From assembly GCA_016793445.1 (NCBI GenBank), contig JAEUME010000002.1, forward strand, positions 250,501 through 314,500: a DNA stretch of 64,000 bases, given 5' to 3'. Both the position numbers and the translations under genes were made by a program. Source of the DNA: Hyphomicrobium sp. Lineage in GTDB: Bacteria; Pseudomonadota; Alphaproteobacteria; Rhizobiales; Hyphomicrobiaceae. Below the pieces are notes generated by a model. It was not told the origin of the DNA. It searched no databases and was given only the letters and a program-made list of their open reading frames with translations. This document shows positions 38,021 through 47,725 of this stretch, piece after piece. Positions within the stretch are counted from its first letter, which is position 1. Every line of letters starts with the position of its first letter.

Positions 38021-39007
38021 ATGCCTATGAGCAGCCGTGCGAAGATTTCTGCGCTGACAACTGCTGTCGTTCTGGGAGCCGCTCTGGGCACCGCCGGGCG
38101 CGCTGCGGCTCAGTACAACGGGAGTTGGATCACTCCGGAAAACTCATCCCAAGCAAAGCCCGCTGTCCCTGCGCAGGCGGGGGCCGCAGAGAGCGGCACG
38201 CCCGCTGGCGGCTGGGAAGTCAAGGAGATCCAAGCCAAGGACATGGCCAAAGGCAAGGACGCGGCAGCCAAGAAGACGGATGCTGGCAAGACCGCCACCT
38301 CGGCCAAAGGAGCCAGCGCACCGAAGGCTGCAGAAACCAAGGCTGTCGACTCAAAGACGCCCGCCAAAAAAGCCGCTGTCACAAAGACACCCGCTGTCCA
38401 GGCTGCCGGCAAGACGTCCGGGGAGCCCAAATCCGCGGCCAAAACGCCCGAATCGAGCCCGGCGGCAGACAAAAAGGCTCCGCCAGAGTCGGCATCAGCG
38501 GGCAAGACGGCGGACGCACCTAAGCCTTCTGAAGAGCAGGCTGGGATCGTCAAAGAACACGGCGCCAAACCGGCTCCATCGAACGCCGCCGCGCCGGTTG
38601 CCGCGCAGGCGGTAAACGAGGCTGCAAGCGAAAAAGCCTCCCAGACCGCTACGACGGCTGTGGAGGCTGCGCCGGAAAAAGAACAGGCGACTCCGCAAGC
38701 CGAAGCCGGCGTTGAAATGGAGTCCGGCGCAACAGCCGCGGCCAACGATAAGGTCGAGACGGTAGCGCCGGTTGCTGCCGAGCAATCGCCTGTGGTGCTT
38801 GACGCTGCTCCTGAGGAGAGCGCGAACGCGCAAGCCACCGAGCCCGCACAAGCACCCGAATCGGCACAGCAATCCGCGGCTGCGGAAGGTCCTGAAGTGT
38901 CCGCCGATGCCCACCACAGCAGCAACGCCGTGCACGCCGCGCCCGGCTTGTTCGTCGTGTTGCCGAGCGAGATACCGATCAGCCGCCGGTTAATGCCCGA
39001 ACAGTGA
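38021..39007 (+). CDS. Secreted Ala/Lys/Pro-rich low-complexity protein
   Basis: A 328-residue protein. The signal peptide (ISALTTAVVLGAALGTAGRAAA, cleavage before Q) is followed by YNGSWITPENSSQAKP, then about 230 residues of Ala, Lys, Glu, Thr and Pro with an irregular KTxAxK-like rhythm. The C-terminal end (APGLFVVLPSEIPISRRLMP) is more hydrophobic and may be the conserved part. A GGGGGA ribosome-binding site precedes the ATG at 38021. Role unknown; a flexible periplasmic spacer or cell-wall-associated protein is possible. Confidence 0.65.
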   Translation: MPMSSRAKISALTTAVVLGAALGTAGRAAAQYNGSWITPENSSQAKPAVPAQAGAAESGTPAGGWEVKEIQAKDMAKGKDAAAKKTDAGKTATSAKGASAPKAAETKAVDSKTPAKKAAVTKTPAVQAAGKTSGEPKSAAKTPESSPAADKKAPPESASAGKTADAPKPSEEQAGIVKEHGAKPAPSNAAAPVAAQAVNEAASEKASQTATTAVEAAPEKEQATPQAEAGVEMESGATAAANDKVETVAPVAAEQSPVVLDAAPEESANAQATEPAQAPESAQQSAAAEGPEVSADAHHSSNAVHAAPGLFVVLPSEIPISRRLMPEQ

Positions 39008-39015
39008 GTGACGGC

Positions 39016-40158
39016 TCAACCAAGCCCCGGCAAGCCACGCGGCAGCAGCCAAAATGGAACCAGCAGCGTGGCCATCTTGGGTAAAGCGCTGAACATCGGC
39101 GCCAGCGCGTGGCCGCTGTCGTTTCGGAACGTGGTCATCAGCTTCTCAAATCCCTCGCGGGCCGCCTGCGCCGCGTCCATGCTGGCCGCGTTTGCTCGCG
39201 CCGTGGGGGCTGCAACCGAATAGGGCAGACCTGCCGCCATGAGCCAAGCGGTCATGGGCATCTGGAAAGCGTTGAAGGAAGCGTTCGGCCACATCCAGCA
39301 GCACGCGTTCATTGCGTCCTGCCATCCGCTTGTCCAGGCCGCCGTGTTCTGATTCGTCGCGGCGGAGAACCAGGGGTTATTCGTGAACCACGGATTCTGC
39401 GTCCAGGGATTTTGGGTCCAAAAGTTCTGGATCTGGGTCCAAGGATTCTGGCCCGCACCCGAGCCCCCTATGAGGGCGCTGGGCGAGGTCCACGCCGCCA
39501 TCGATGGCGCGAATTGGAAAAAGGGAGCACCAAAATCGGCATTCTTTTCGGGTGCCAATGCGGGGGCCGGCGCCCACACATTCAGCCACCACGAAAATGG
39601 ATCGGCGTAAGGCTGGTCGACTGCTGGGACAGACGCTCGAGCTGACAGAGTATCCGGGGTAAATGCATTGAGCCACCACGAAAATGGATCGGCGTAAGAC
39701 GGGGTGGTTGCCGGCGCAGACGCTCGGGCTGACGGAGTATTCGGGGCAAATGCGTTTAGCCACCACGAAAATGGATCGGCGTAAGACGGGGTGGTTGCTG
39801 GCGCAGATGCTCGGGCCGACGGAGTATTCGGGGTAAATGCGTTTAGCCACCACGAAAATGGATCGGCGTAAGACGGGGTGGTTGCCGGCGCAGATGCTCG
39901 GGCCGACGGAGTATTCGGGGTAAACGCATTGAGCCACCAAGCGAAGGGATTGCTGGCTGCGGGCTCCGGGGAAGGTTTGGCGGGTTCCAATCTCTCCGCC
40001 GTGGCGTTGGCGAATTGGCTGTGCCACATCCCAAGGGCGGCCATGCCAGCGGTTGCGTAGTTAACCCAAGCCTCCGTCACGCTTTTGAAGAAGCGCGCGT
40101 GCAAATCGAAATCGTACAAGAAACGCACTCCCAAGCCGGTAAGCTTGCACCCTAGCAC
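39016..40158 (-). CDS. Protein with 29-residue Trp-rich tandem repeats
   Basis: About 380 residues from the GTG at 40158; GTG or TTG codons about 30-40 bases further in are alternatives. The N-terminus (FLYDFDLHARFFKSVTEAW, NYATAGMAALGMW) looks helical and amphipathic. Residues about 70-197 hold four full and one partial copy of a 29-residue unit of the type DPFSWWLNAFTPNTPSARAS plus APATTPSYA. A segment rich in NPW, WTQNP and NFW follows. The C-terminal 100 residues are helical (FEKLMTTFRNDSGHALAP). No family recognised. A granule- or membrane-surface role, as for phasins, is speculation. Confidence 0.7.
   Translation of the reverse strand: MLGCKLTGLGVRFLYDFDLHARFFKSVTEAWVNYATAGMAALGMWHSQFANATAERLEPAKPSPEPAASNPFAWWLNAFTPNTPSARASAPATTPSYADPFSWWLNAFTPNTPSARASAPATTPSYADPFSWWLNAFAPNTPSARASAPATTPSYADPFSWWLNAFTPDTLSARASVPAVDQPYADPFSWWLNVWAPAPALAPEKNADFGAPFFQFAPSMAAWTSPSALIGGSGAGQNPWTQIQNFWTQNPWTQNPWFTNNPWFSAATNQNTAAWTSGWQDAMNACCWMWPNASFNAFQMPMTAWLMAAGLPYSVAAPTARANAASMDAAQAAREGFEKLMTTFRNDSGHALAPMFSALPKMATLLVPFWLLPRGLPGLG
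39568..39951 (-). repeat. In-frame 87-bp tandem repeat array
   Basis: The segment GCCACCACGAAAATGGATCG recurs with starts at 39585, 39672, 39759 and 39846, and a diverged start at 39933: a constant 87-bp period. Because 87 is a multiple of 3, each unit encodes 29 residues in frame. Units 2 and 3 are nearly identical in DNA, indicating recent expansion or homogenisation. Confidence 0.92.
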
Positions 40159-40203
40159 TTATGCTGCAGCGCAGCAAGCGAACTTTGTTCCGGTTTAAAA
40201 AGT

Positions 40204-40974
40204 TCAGGCCTTGTTTGCGGGGGGCTCCATTGAGGGACTGGGCTGGGCGGATGGTGCGCTCTTGTCCGGCGTGCCGGGAGCTTGCGGTATAGCCGGGGGC
40301 GAATTTACGGGTGCTGCCTTGGTGATGGGAACCGACGTCGTCGCGGCGGACGTTGCCATGCGAGACACTGGCGCAGAAGCAGGTCCAGGCGTCTCGTTGT
40401 TTGTCGCTGCGGGAGCCTTTTCCTTGGCTTCCTTCTCGCGTCTGAGCGCGATCCGCTCCGCGAGCGATCCTTTTTTGACCTCCGGCGGCTCCGCTTCAAC
40501 TTTGATGCGTGGCCGGGCAGACGCAACCTCCCCCTGTTCTCCAGGTAAGGCTATGCGTCCCCCTGCCACGAGCCAGTACATCAGCCCGCCAAAAAAACCG
40601 GCGGTCAGGAAAGATTGCAGGGCATAGTTGTTCATGATGGTGAACTGACCCGGCACCTCGCTGGAATACTGAGCGAAGAATCCCAGCAGCGCGATGCCGA
40701 CCCCAACGCCGAGCCAATAGCCGAGCGAGCGCACGCTAAGCCATTCGGCAATCCCGGCCGCAATCAGAGCGAATGGCAGCGAAAAGATCGCGAAATGCGT
40801 TGCGGCCTTGAGCACCAGCGAGAGCGTGTTGCCGGCTTGCGCCGGAAAATCGCTGGCAGAAACGGAGGCGAGTTGAACGGGAGTCGACACGTAAAGCACC
40901 TGAACGAGCGCCGCCGTCAGGCAGGCAAGCGTGATGCCGGCCAGAACTTTGAAAAGCGTACGCAAGATACCCAT
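40204..40974 (-). CDS. Membrane protein with a Pro/Ala-rich cytoplasmic tail
   Basis: A 256-residue protein. Four hydrophobic segments (about 8-28, 57-76, 88-104 and 118-136) are followed by a charged stretch (GSLAERIALRREKEAKEKAP) and a Pro/Ala/Ser-rich unstructured tail of about 70 residues. No family recognised. It is upstream of the 29-residue-repeat gene on the same strand with about 45 bp between, so the two may be cotranscribed. Confidence 0.65.
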   Translation of the reverse strand: MGILRTLFKVLAGITLACLTAALVQVLYVSTPVQLASVSASDFPAQAGNTLSLVLKAATHFAIFSLPFALIAAGIAEWLSVRSLGYWLGVGVGIALLGFFAQYSSEVPGQFTIMNNYALQSFLTAGFFGGLMYWLVAGGRIALPGEQGEVASARPRIKVEAEPPEVKKGSLAERIALRREKEAKEKAPAATNNETPGPASAPVSRMATSAATTSVPITKAAPVNSPPAIPQAPGTPDKSAPSAQPSPSMEPPANKA

Positions 40975-41080
40975 TGGCCCCTGGTCCTATCGTTCCTTGT
41001 CCGGATCAATATAAGTTTTCGCAGCCGCGCCTCAAGAGCGCCCTCATGCGGCGGGCCGTGCTGGTCTGGTTGCTCTGCGT

Positions 41081-42316
41081 TCAGTCCGTTGCCGAAGCCG
41101 TGCGCTCCTTCGCGCGCGTTTTGATGCTCTCCGATTTGAGCTGGCCGCAGGCCGCCAGGATGTCACGTCCGCGCGGGGTGCGCACGGGGCTGGCATATCC
41201 GGCGCGGTTCACGACCTCCGCGAAGCGCTCGATCGCCTCCCAGCCGGAGCATTCATAGCGCGTGCCGGGCCAGGGGTTGAAAGGGATGAGGTTAATCTTG
41301 GCGGGAATGCCCGACAGCAATTTCACAAGCGCGCGGGCGTCCGCCAGACTGTCGTTCACGCCTTTCAGCATGACGTATTCGAACGTAATGCGGCGCGCAT
41401 TCGACAGTCCCGGATAGTTGCGGCAAGCCTCAAGCAAATCTGCGATCGGGTACTTCTTGTTGATCGGCACGAGTTCGTCGCGCAGCGCATCATGGGTCGC
41501 ATGTAGCGAGATGGCGAGCATAGTGCCGGCTTCCGCGCCCCAGCGAGGGATTTCCGGCACGATGCCAGAGGTCGACAGGGTGATGCGGCGCTTGGACAGC
41601 GACAGCCCGTCGCCATCGGCGGCAACGTCCATGGCCTCCTTCACGTTGTCGAAATTGTAGAGCGGTTCGCCCATGCCCATTAGCACGACGTTGGAGATTT
41701 TGCGTTCGGTTGAGGGTAGCAGGCGGTCATCGCCCGGCGCGCCGGCGCCCGGCCAGTCACCGATGCGGTCGCGCGCCAGCAGAATCTGTCCGACGATCTC
41801 GGCGGCTTCCAGATTGCGCACGAGGCGCTGTGTGCCGGTATGGCAGAATGAGCAATTGAGCGTGCAGCCGACCTGGCTTGAAATGCACAGCGTGCCCCGG
41901 TCGCTTTCTGGGATGTAGACGGTCTCGATCTCGGGCGCGCGCGCCTCATGCCCGCGCTTGGGCAGGCGCAGCAACCACTTGCGTGTACCGTCGACCGATA
42001 CCTGTTCGGCCACGATCTCGGGCCGCTCAAGCGTGAAGGCATCGTCCAGCGCGCGTCTCAAGTCCTTGGAGACGTCGCTCATGGCGTCGAACGAGGTGAG
42101 GCCGCGCACGTAGATCCAGCTCCAGAGCTGATTGACGCGCATCTTGAGCTGCTTTTCGGGAACCCCGATTTCGGCGAGTGCCGCTTTCAAGCCCGCGCGG
42201 CTGAGGCCCGCGATCGAACGCCGAGGTGCGGATTGAGACGCCAATGGGGGGGCGCCTCGGGCCCCAGCCTGCAGGGCGGCATCGCGCACTTGGGCAATTT
42301 GGTTAACGTCGGTCAT
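41081..42316 (-). CDS. rlmN: Dual-specificity RNA methyltransferase RlmN
   Basis: A 411-residue radical SAM enzyme that methylates C2 of A2503 in 23S rRNA and A37 in some tRNAs. The 4Fe-4S triad is in [11 protein letters not shown]. The substrate-interacting [10 protein letters not shown] and [17 protein letters not shown] are present, and the C-terminal FNPWPG is typical. The N-terminal about 40 residues are a non-conserved extension. Single-gene unit, upstream of the hslU region. Confidence 0.95.
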   Translation of the reverse strand: MTDVNQIAQVRDAALQAGARGAPPLASQSAPRRSIAGLSRAGLKAALAEIGVPEKQLKMRVNQLWSWIYVRGLTSFDAMSDVSKDLRRALDDAFTLERPEIVAEQVSVDGTRKWLLRLPKRGHEARAPEIETVYIPESDRGTLCISSQVGCTLNCSFCHTGTQRLVRNLEAAEIVGQILLARDRIGDWPGAGAPGDDRLLPSTERKISNVVLMGMGEPLYNFDNVKEAMDVAADGDGLSLSKRRITLSTSGIVPEIPRWGAEAGTMLAISLHATHDALRDELVPINKKYPIADLLEACRNYPGLSNARRITFEYVMLKGVNDSLADARALVKLLSGIPAKINLIPFNPWPGTRYECSGWEAIERFAEVVNRAGYASPVRTPRGRDILAACGQLKSESIKTRAKERTASATD

Positions 42317-42522
42317 TTGCGTGATATCTCGCCCGCACCGGAAATCTGCAGGACTTCTAGCGTTGTTTGGGTTTCGTGAACAGCGCGTTGCTGCGGCCTG
42401 AGCGCTGCCGGCGAGCGGTTTTGTTAACCTTCACGGCCAACCAAGGCTGGCAAGACGCCATATTTAACCCTTGAAGTGGTTAACCGGCATTTACCAAATG
42501 GGCCGGCCAGGACTGTGGCACT

Positions 42523-43827
42523 TCACAAGATAAAGCGCGACAGATCGGCGTTCCTGGCGAGTGCGCCGACGCGCTCCTGCACGTAAGCTGCATCAACGAC
42601 CACGGCCTGACCCGCGCGGTCGGAGGCCTCGAAGGAGACCTCGTCCAAGACGCGCTCTAGCACCGTTTGCAGCCGGCGCGCACCGATGTTCTCGACGCTC
42701 GCGTTCACGGAGACGGCGGTGTCCGCAAGGCTGTCGATCGCGTCTTCCGTGAAGGATAGCGTCATCCCCTCCGTCTCCATCAAGGCGATGTACTGCTTGA
42801 TGAGGCTTGCCTCTGGCTCCGTCAAAATGCGGCGGAAGTCCTCGCGCGTCAGAGCCTGCAATTCCACGCGGATCGGCAGGCGTCCTTGCAGCTCCGGCAG
42901 CAGGTCGGAGGGCTTGGACACATGGAAGGCGCCCGATGCGATAAACAGGATGTGGTCCGTCTTTATCGGTCCATATTTGGTCGCGACCGTCGTGCCTTCG
43001 ATCAGCGGCAGCAGATCGCGCTGCACGCCCTCGCGCGAAACGTCGACGCCGCCGCGCGCACCCTCGCCGCGCGAGCAGATCTTGTCGATCTCATCGAGGA
43101 ACACGATGCCGTTGTTCTCGACAGCTTTGACGGCTTCCGCGTTGATCTGGTCGGCATCGATCAGCTTGTCGCTTTCCTCGCCGATCAGCATCTCGTAGCT
43201 GTCCTTCACCGTCACGCGGCGCGACTTCTGGCGCTGACCGAACGCTTTGCCCAGCATGTCGGAGAGATTGATCGTGCCGACGGACGATCCTGGTACTTCA
43301 AACATCGGAAAAGCCGGTGCGGTATCGGCGACGACGATGTCGATTTCCTTGTCGTTGAGTTCGCTGGAACGAAGCTTCTTGCGAAAGCTCTCGCGCGTCG
43401 CCGGCGATGAGGTTGCGCCAACAAGCGCGTCGAGGACCCGTTCCTCGGCGTTTTTTTCCGCTTTGGCGCGGACCTCCTTGCGCTTTGCTTCGCGCACCAG
43501 CGCAATCCCGACCTCGACGAGATCGCGCACGATGCTTTCCACATCGCGGCCGACGTAGCCGACTTCAGTAAACTTCGTCGCCTCGACCTTGAGGAACGGC
43601 GCGCCCGCAAGCTTGGCAAGACGGCGCGAGATTTCGGTCTTGCCGACGCCGGTCGGGCCGATCATCAGGATGTTCTTGGGCAGCACTTCCTCGCGCAGAT
43701 CGCCCGTCAACTGCTGACGCCGCCAGCGGTTGCGCAAGGCGATGGCCACGGCGCGCTTGGCGTCGGCTTGTCCGACGATATAGCGATCGAGTTCCGAAAC
43801 GATTTCACGGGGCGAAAAGTTTGTCAT
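42523..43827 (-). CDS. hslU: ATP-dependent protease ATPase subunit HslU
   Basis: A 434-residue AAA+ unfoldase that feeds HslV. The start [20 protein letters not shown] is typical, the P-loop GPTGVGKTE is at 57-65, Walker [11 protein letters not shown] follows, and the C-terminal tail DLSRFIL docks in HslV. The protein has a long I domain. hslV lies about 100 bp upstream on the same strand. Confidence 0.96.
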   Translation of the reverse strand: MTNFSPREIVSELDRYIVGQADAKRAVAIALRNRWRRQQLTGDLREEVLPKNILMIGPTGVGKTEISRRLAKLAGAPFLKVEATKFTEVGYVGRDVESIVRDLVEVGIALVREAKRKEVRAKAEKNAEERVLDALVGATSSPATRESFRKKLRSSELNDKEIDIVVADTAPAFPMFEVPGSSVGTINLSDMLGKAFGQRQKSRRVTVKDSYEMLIGEESDKLIDADQINAEAVKAVENNGIVFLDEIDKICSRGEGARGGVDVSREGVQRDLLPLIEGTTVATKYGPIKTDHILFIASGAFHVSKPSDLLPELQGRLPIRVELQALTREDFRRILTEPEASLIKQYIALMETEGMTLSFTEDAIDSLADTAVSVNASVENIGARRLQTVLERVLDEVSFEASDRAGQAVVVDAAYVQERVGALARNADLSRFIL

Positions 43828-43928
43828 GTGTGTTGCAGACTAGACCTCAAAGGTTTCCTACCGGCGCTGGGCCGAAGCACAAACGCGCTCCAAGCTCTCG
43901 ACTGAAGCAGACAGGGCTTCGGCGCAGA

Positions 43929-44492
43929 TCATGTATCGAGGCTTTCGATGACGAGATTGGAGTTCGTGTAGACGCAGATCTGCGCCGCGATCGTCATGGC
44001 CTTACGCGCGATCTCTTCCGCTTCGAGCGGCTGGTCGAGCAAGGCGCGCGCCGCGGCGAGCGCGTAGTTGCCGCCCGAGCCGATGCCCATAACGTGGGCC
44101 TCAGGCTCCAGCACGTCGCCATTGCCGGTGAGGACAAGCGTGGCGTCCTTGTCGGCGACCAGCATCATGGCTTCGAGCCGGCGCAGATAGCGGTCGGTCC
44201 GCCAGTCCTTGGCCAGTTCCACGCAGGCGCGGGTCAGCTGGCCGGGATACTGCTCGAGCTTGGCTTCCAGCCGCTCAAACAGCGTGAAGGCGTCCGCGGT
44301 CGCGCCCGCGAACCCGCCGATCACGTCACCACGCCCCAGGCGGCGGACCTTGCGGGCGTTACCTTTGATGATGGTCTGGCCGAGGCTGACCTGGCCGTCT
44401 CCGGCGATCACGACCTTGCCGTTCTTGCGCACGGTCAAGATTGTCGTGGCGTGCCAGGACGAATCGGCGGAATTTTGCGGGTGTGTTGTCAT
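43929..44492 (-). CDS. hslV: ATP-dependent protease peptidase subunit HslV
   Basis: A 187-residue protein. A short propeptide of about 15 residues ends at HA, so the catalytic N-terminal Thr is probably Thr16 in [19 protein letters not shown] and [10 protein letters not shown] are family motifs. Together with HslU it forms a proteasome-like protease. The ATG at 44492 is chosen because the frame continues upstream without homology. Transcribed divergently from hisB. Confidence 0.95.
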   Translation of the reverse strand: MTTHPQNSADSSWHATTILTVRKNGKVVIAGDGQVSLGQTIIKGNARKVRRLGRGDVIGGFAGATADAFTLFERLEAKLEQYPGQLTRACVELAKDWRTDRYLRRLEAMMLVADKDATLVLTGNGDVLEPEAHVMGIGSGGNYALAAARALLDQPLEAEEIARKAMTIAAQICVYTNSNLVIESLDT

Positions 44493-44667
44493 GTACTTGG
44501 CGCGTGAGATAAGAAGCCCGGGCCGCCCGACAAGACCCAACGGCCCTTCGTATGGCTCTGCAACCTCGTTTTTTCGTTGACCTGCAAGCGATAGACGCTG
44601 GATAGCATCCAAGCAAGCCGCCGGGCCCAGATCCTACCACGGCCGGCGCAGGCATTCGGAGACGATC

Positions 44668-45264
44668 TTGAAGCGACAAGCCACGATAACGCGCAAGACC
44701 AAGGAAACCGAGATCTCGGCAACGGTCGATCTCGATGGAACGGGCGCCTACGACATCAAGACGGGTATTGGCTTTCTCGATCACATGCTGGAGCAACTCG
44801 CCCGCCATGCGCTGATCGACATAACCCTGCGGGCAAAAGGCGATCTGCATATCGACTTTCATCATACCGCTGAGGATACCGGCATCGTGTTGGGACAGGC
44901 CGTAGCCAAGGCGCTCGCCGACAAGGCGGGTATCGTGCGGTATGCGGACGTGAACTTGCCAATGGACGAGACCCTGACCCGCGTGGCCATCGACGTCTCC
45001 GGCCGGCCCTTCCTGATCTGGAAAGTGGAGTTCTCCCGCCCCAAGGTTGGCGAGATGGACACCGAGCTGTTTCGAGAGTGGTTCCAGGCTTTTGCACAGA
45101 ACGCCGGGATTACCCTGCACGTGGAAAACCTTTACGGCGAGAACAACCATCATATTGCCGAAACTTGCTATAAAGGTTTGGCGCGCGCCCTGAAGGCGGC
45201 CATTGCGCTCGATCCGCGCCAGGCTGGACGGGTTCCCTCCACCAAGGGAACGCTGCAGGGCTAG
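44668..45264 (+). CDS. hisB: Imidazoleglycerol-phosphate dehydratase
   Basis: A 198-residue manganese enzyme of histidine synthesis. The metal-binding His clusters are visible in [19 protein letters not shown] and NNHHIAE. The start codon is a TTG at 44668, with CGGAGA upstream; no ATG in frame gives a complete N-terminus. The first his gene of the region, followed by a DUF2628 gene and hisH. Confidence 0.95.
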   Translation: MKRQATITRKTKETEISATVDLDGTGAYDIKTGIGFLDHMLEQLARHALIDITLRAKGDLHIDFHHTAEDTGIVLGQAVAKALADKAGIVRYADVNLPMDETLTRVAIDVSGRPFLIWKVEFSRPKVGEMDTELFREWFQAFAQNAGITLHVENLYGENNHHIAETCYKGLARALKAAIALDPRQAGRVPSTKGTLQG

Positions 45265-45319
45265 CCGGCGCGGCGGAGCGTGCCGGACAAAATTTTTCAA
45301 GATCGAGGACTGCGATCAC

Positions 45320-45778
45320 GTGGTTACGTATACGGTTCATGAGGCTCCCAATCCTGCCGCCGATCGCGTCGACCGGGCTGATGAGCTGCGCTTCATCAAG
45401 GACGGGTTTTCCTGGCTGACGGCGTTCTTCCCGCCCCTTGGGCTTGCTGCCAAGGGGTTGTGGCCTGCGCTGCTGGCATACCTCGTCGCGGTGACGCTTC
45501 TGGGCTTGTTACTGAATGCGGTGGGTACGGATCCGCAGTGGATCGCACTGATGATGATGGCGTTGAGTCTTTATCTGGGCTTTGAGGTTTCGACACTGGA
45601 ACGCTTCATGCTCGATCGCGCAGGCTGGCGAACGCTCGGCTCGGTGACGGGCCGCAACATTGCCGACTGCGAACGCCGCTTCTTTGAGACCTGGCTGCCC
45701 GATCAACCTGTTATCACCGTGAGCCGCAATCAGTCTGGCGCTTCGGGCGGCACGCTGCCGTTCGGAGCGAAGGCATAA
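45320..45778 (+). CDS. DUF2628 family membrane protein
   Basis: 152 residues from the GTG at 45320 (next codons TYTVHEAP). The motif [20 protein letters not shown] is the DUF2628 signature; two or three membrane helices follow ([34 protein letters not shown]). It sits between hisB and hisH in many Hyphomicrobiales, probably cotranscribed. Function unknown. Confidence 0.82.
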   Translation: MVTYTVHEAPNPAADRVDRADELRFIKDGFSWLTAFFPPLGLAAKGLWPALLAYLVAVTLLGLLLNAVGTDPQWIALMMMALSLYLGFEVSTLERFMLDRAGWRTLGSVTGRNIADCERRFFETWLPDQPVITVSRNQSGASGGTLPFGAKA

Positions 45779-45801
45779 ACGAACATCCCACCGGGCAGGA
45801 C

Positions 45802-46455
45802 ATGCAGCGCGTCGTCATCATCGACTACGGGTCGGGCAATCTCCACTCGGCCGCGAAAGCTTTCGAGCGCGCGGCGCGTGAGAGTGAGACTGCAAGCGAA
45901 ATCATCGTCAGCACACGCGCAGAGGACGTGGCGTCGGCCGACCGGGTCGTGCTGCCGGGTGTGGGCGCTTTTGCAGATTGCAAGCGCGGTCTTGAGCGGG
46001 TGCCTGGAATGCGCGCGGTGCTGGAAGACGTGGTGCGTGCGAAAGGGCGGCCGTTCCTTGGCATCTGTGTCGGCATGCAGCTGTTGAGCGAACGCGGCCT
46101 GGAATTCGAGGTGACGGAGGGATTAGGCTGGATCAAAGGCGAGGTGCGGCCCATCGCGCCAGCCGACCCCGCCCTCAAGATCCCGCACATGGGTTGGAAC
46201 ACGCTCGATGTGGTCACGCCTCATGCGCTGCTTTCAGGTATTCCCACCGGTCCGTCGGGCCTGCATGCCTACTTCGTGCATTCGTTCCATCTGGCTGCGG
46301 CGGAGCGGCGCGTCGTAGTCGCCGAGACGAACTACGGCGGGCCCGTCACGGCAATGGTGGCCGACGGCAATATTGCCGGCACGCAGTTCCATCCCGAGAA
46401 GAGCCAGACGTTGGGGCTCAGGCTGCTCGCAAATTTCCTGTCCTGGAAGCCGTGA
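45802..46455 (+). CDS. hisH: Imidazole glycerol phosphate synthase glutaminase subunit
   Basis: A 217-residue class I glutaminase that supplies ammonia to HisF. The oxyanion strand and nucleophile are in [11 protein letters not shown], and the catalytic His and Glu are in [10 protein letters not shown]. It is 24 bp after the DUF2628 gene. Its 3' end overlaps, by 38 bp and convergently, the leftward gene ending at 46418. Its partner hisF is far downstream at 53.8 kb. Confidence 0.95.
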   Translation: MQRVVIIDYGSGNLHSAAKAFERAARESETASEIIVSTRAEDVASADRVVLPGVGAFADCKRGLERVPGMRAVLEDVVRAKGRPFLGICVGMQLLSERGLEFEVTEGLGWIKGEVRPIAPADPALKIPHMGWNTLDVVTPHALLSGIPTGPSGLHAYFVHSFHLAAAERRVVVAETNYGGPVTAMVADGNIAGTQFHPEKSQTLGLRLLANFLSWKP

Positions 46456-46834
46456 AACCGCCCGAACGCGAGCCCGTAAGAGGGCACGCCAAGTCTTCCA
46501 CCAGCGTCTGAAACGCGGCCCATGCGGTGCGCGGGCCGGAAATCGGCGTCAGCTGCATCGGCTCCTCGTCTTCCAGACGGCCGTCGAGCCAGTTGATCTG
46601 GCCGTTGATGGTGGCCACGTCGCGGCCGACGTCATGGATGATCAGCTCGTCGCGCTCGGCAAACAGCACCGCGAGGCGGCGTTTGATCTGCTCGGCCGTG
46701 AGCCAGGTTTCGATGTACCAGAGGCCGTCGCCTGCGCGCGCATAACGCGCCGCGATGTAGGGCAGCGTGAATGAGACGGCCCAGGTATCCTGCTGGGGGT
46801 GATGGGGCTTGTGGTGGATCAGATAGGTTTTCAT
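46418..46834 (-). CDS. SinR/Cas2-like small protein, first paralogue
   Basis: A 138-residue protein from the ATG at 46834. It begins [20 protein letters not shown] and aligns along its length with the neighbour at 47134-47496 (MRTYLISYDL): strand, helix, then LWYIETW / TWYVSSD, then [10 protein letters not shown] / DGLLIQAVKR. This beta-alpha-beta ferredoxin-like pattern is that of SinR-family and Cas2/VapD-like proteins. The Asp found at the end of strand 1 in Cas2 is missing here (HHK). Its 3' end overlaps hisH by 38 bp. No CRISPR array or other cas gene is nearby. Confidence 0.6.
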   Translation of the reverse strand: MKTYLIHHKPHHPQQDTWAVSFTLPYIAARYARAGDGLWYIETWLTAEQIKRRLAVLFAERDELIIHDVGRDVATINGQINWLDGRLEDEEPMQLTPISGPRTAWAAFQTLVEDLACPLTGSRSGGFTASRTGNLRAA

Positions 46835-47015
46835 GGGGGAGGTCCTGACGAGCATTGCGAGGGGGAGTCGCAAGGGGGGATTGCGAGATTTGGATTGAGC
46901 GCCTTCGAAATCGCCGGGGAGAAGCGGTCCGAAGGGTACGCAGAACGCAAACACGCGAAGTGCAACACCAACTCAACGCCTTACAGGGACTATCCAGAAC
47001 ATGGTGACGCGGCGC

Positions 47016-47062
47016 GAAGAATAAAAGAGAAGCCGGGGTTCTTGGGGCTGAACCCCGGCTTC
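47016..47062 (-). terminator. Terminator of the second SinR/Cas2-like gene
   Basis: GAAGCCGGGGTTC and GAACCCCGGCTTC form a 13-bp perfect stem with an 8-base loop; on the minus strand it is followed by TCTTTTATTC. It lies about 75 bp past the stop at 47134, separating this gene from the next leftward gene. Confidence 0.8.
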
Positions 47063-47133
47063 ATTCGTGGAACGCAGATCTGGAAGGATCCGGAGTCGAG
47101 GGCCAGCGCAGCCACCGGGTCCAAAGGGCCAGA

Positions 47134-47496
47134 TCAGCAAGCTTCCGCGAAGGGCAGTTCCGGCTCGACGGGCTCGGCGGCCGGTGGGACCGGGAAGGCT
47201 ACGATGTTGCTGTCGGGCGCGATGTCGAAGGCGGCGCGGCGCTGGCGGAACCAGCGCAGTGAGGTGTTGGTGAGAATCGCCTCACGCTTCACAGCCTGGA
47301 TGAGCAGACCATCCTCTTCACCAAGCAGGCCCTTCAGGTCGCCCTCCAGATCGATCTCGTCGCGGTCGGAACTGACGTACCAGGTGTTTGCCAGCGGGCG
47401 GGCCCACTTCGCACCCATGCTCATGATGACCTGAGCGAGGACGTGCTGGTTACGGGCGGGCTTGGCGAGGTCGTAAGAGATCAGGTAGGTGCGCAT
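47134..47496 (-). CDS. SinR/Cas2-like small protein, second paralogue
   Basis: A 120-residue protein. MRTYLISYDLAKPARNQHVL, KWARPLANTWYVSSD and GLLIQAVKREAIL give the beta-alpha-beta order of SinR-family/Cas2-like ferredoxin folds, with the Asp after strand 1 (SYDL) kept. Cas2 relatives include CRISPR adaptation proteins, VapD-type RNases and housekeeping-like SinR proteins; nuclease activity here is not shown. AAGGAG precedes the ATG at 47496. Followed by its own terminator. Confidence 0.65.
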   Translation of the reverse strand: MRTYLISYDLAKPARNQHVLAQVIMSMGAKWARPLANTWYVSSDRDEIDLEGDLKGLLGEEDGLLIQAVKREAILTNTSLRWFRQRRAAFDIAPDSNIVAFPVPPAAEPVEPELPFAEAC

Positions 47497-47725
47497 GGGG
47501 GGCTCCTTAGTCGGTCTTGGGAGGGTCAGAACGCCTAACTTGAGACCCGGAGGATTGCTGTTTCTACAGCAGTGAACATAGGAAGAACATGCCACGAATC
47601 ATGAGGCATGTCCAGGCCATGTTCGAAAAATGTTCTCGTTAAGGTCTCAGCCGTGTTCTCGCCAGATTTTTGAATTCCGGCGCCTGAAGGCGTGTTGGAA
47701 TGTGCCGGCAGGCCGGGCGGCGGGC

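Noticed and set aside
39568..39951. CRISPR-like array
   Set aside because: The period is 87 bp with no unique spacers, and all units are in frame within one gene, so it is a coding tandem repeat.
46418..47496. CRISPR-Cas adaptation module
   Set aside because: Only Cas2-like folds are suggested; there is no cas1, no array and no other cas gene in the window.
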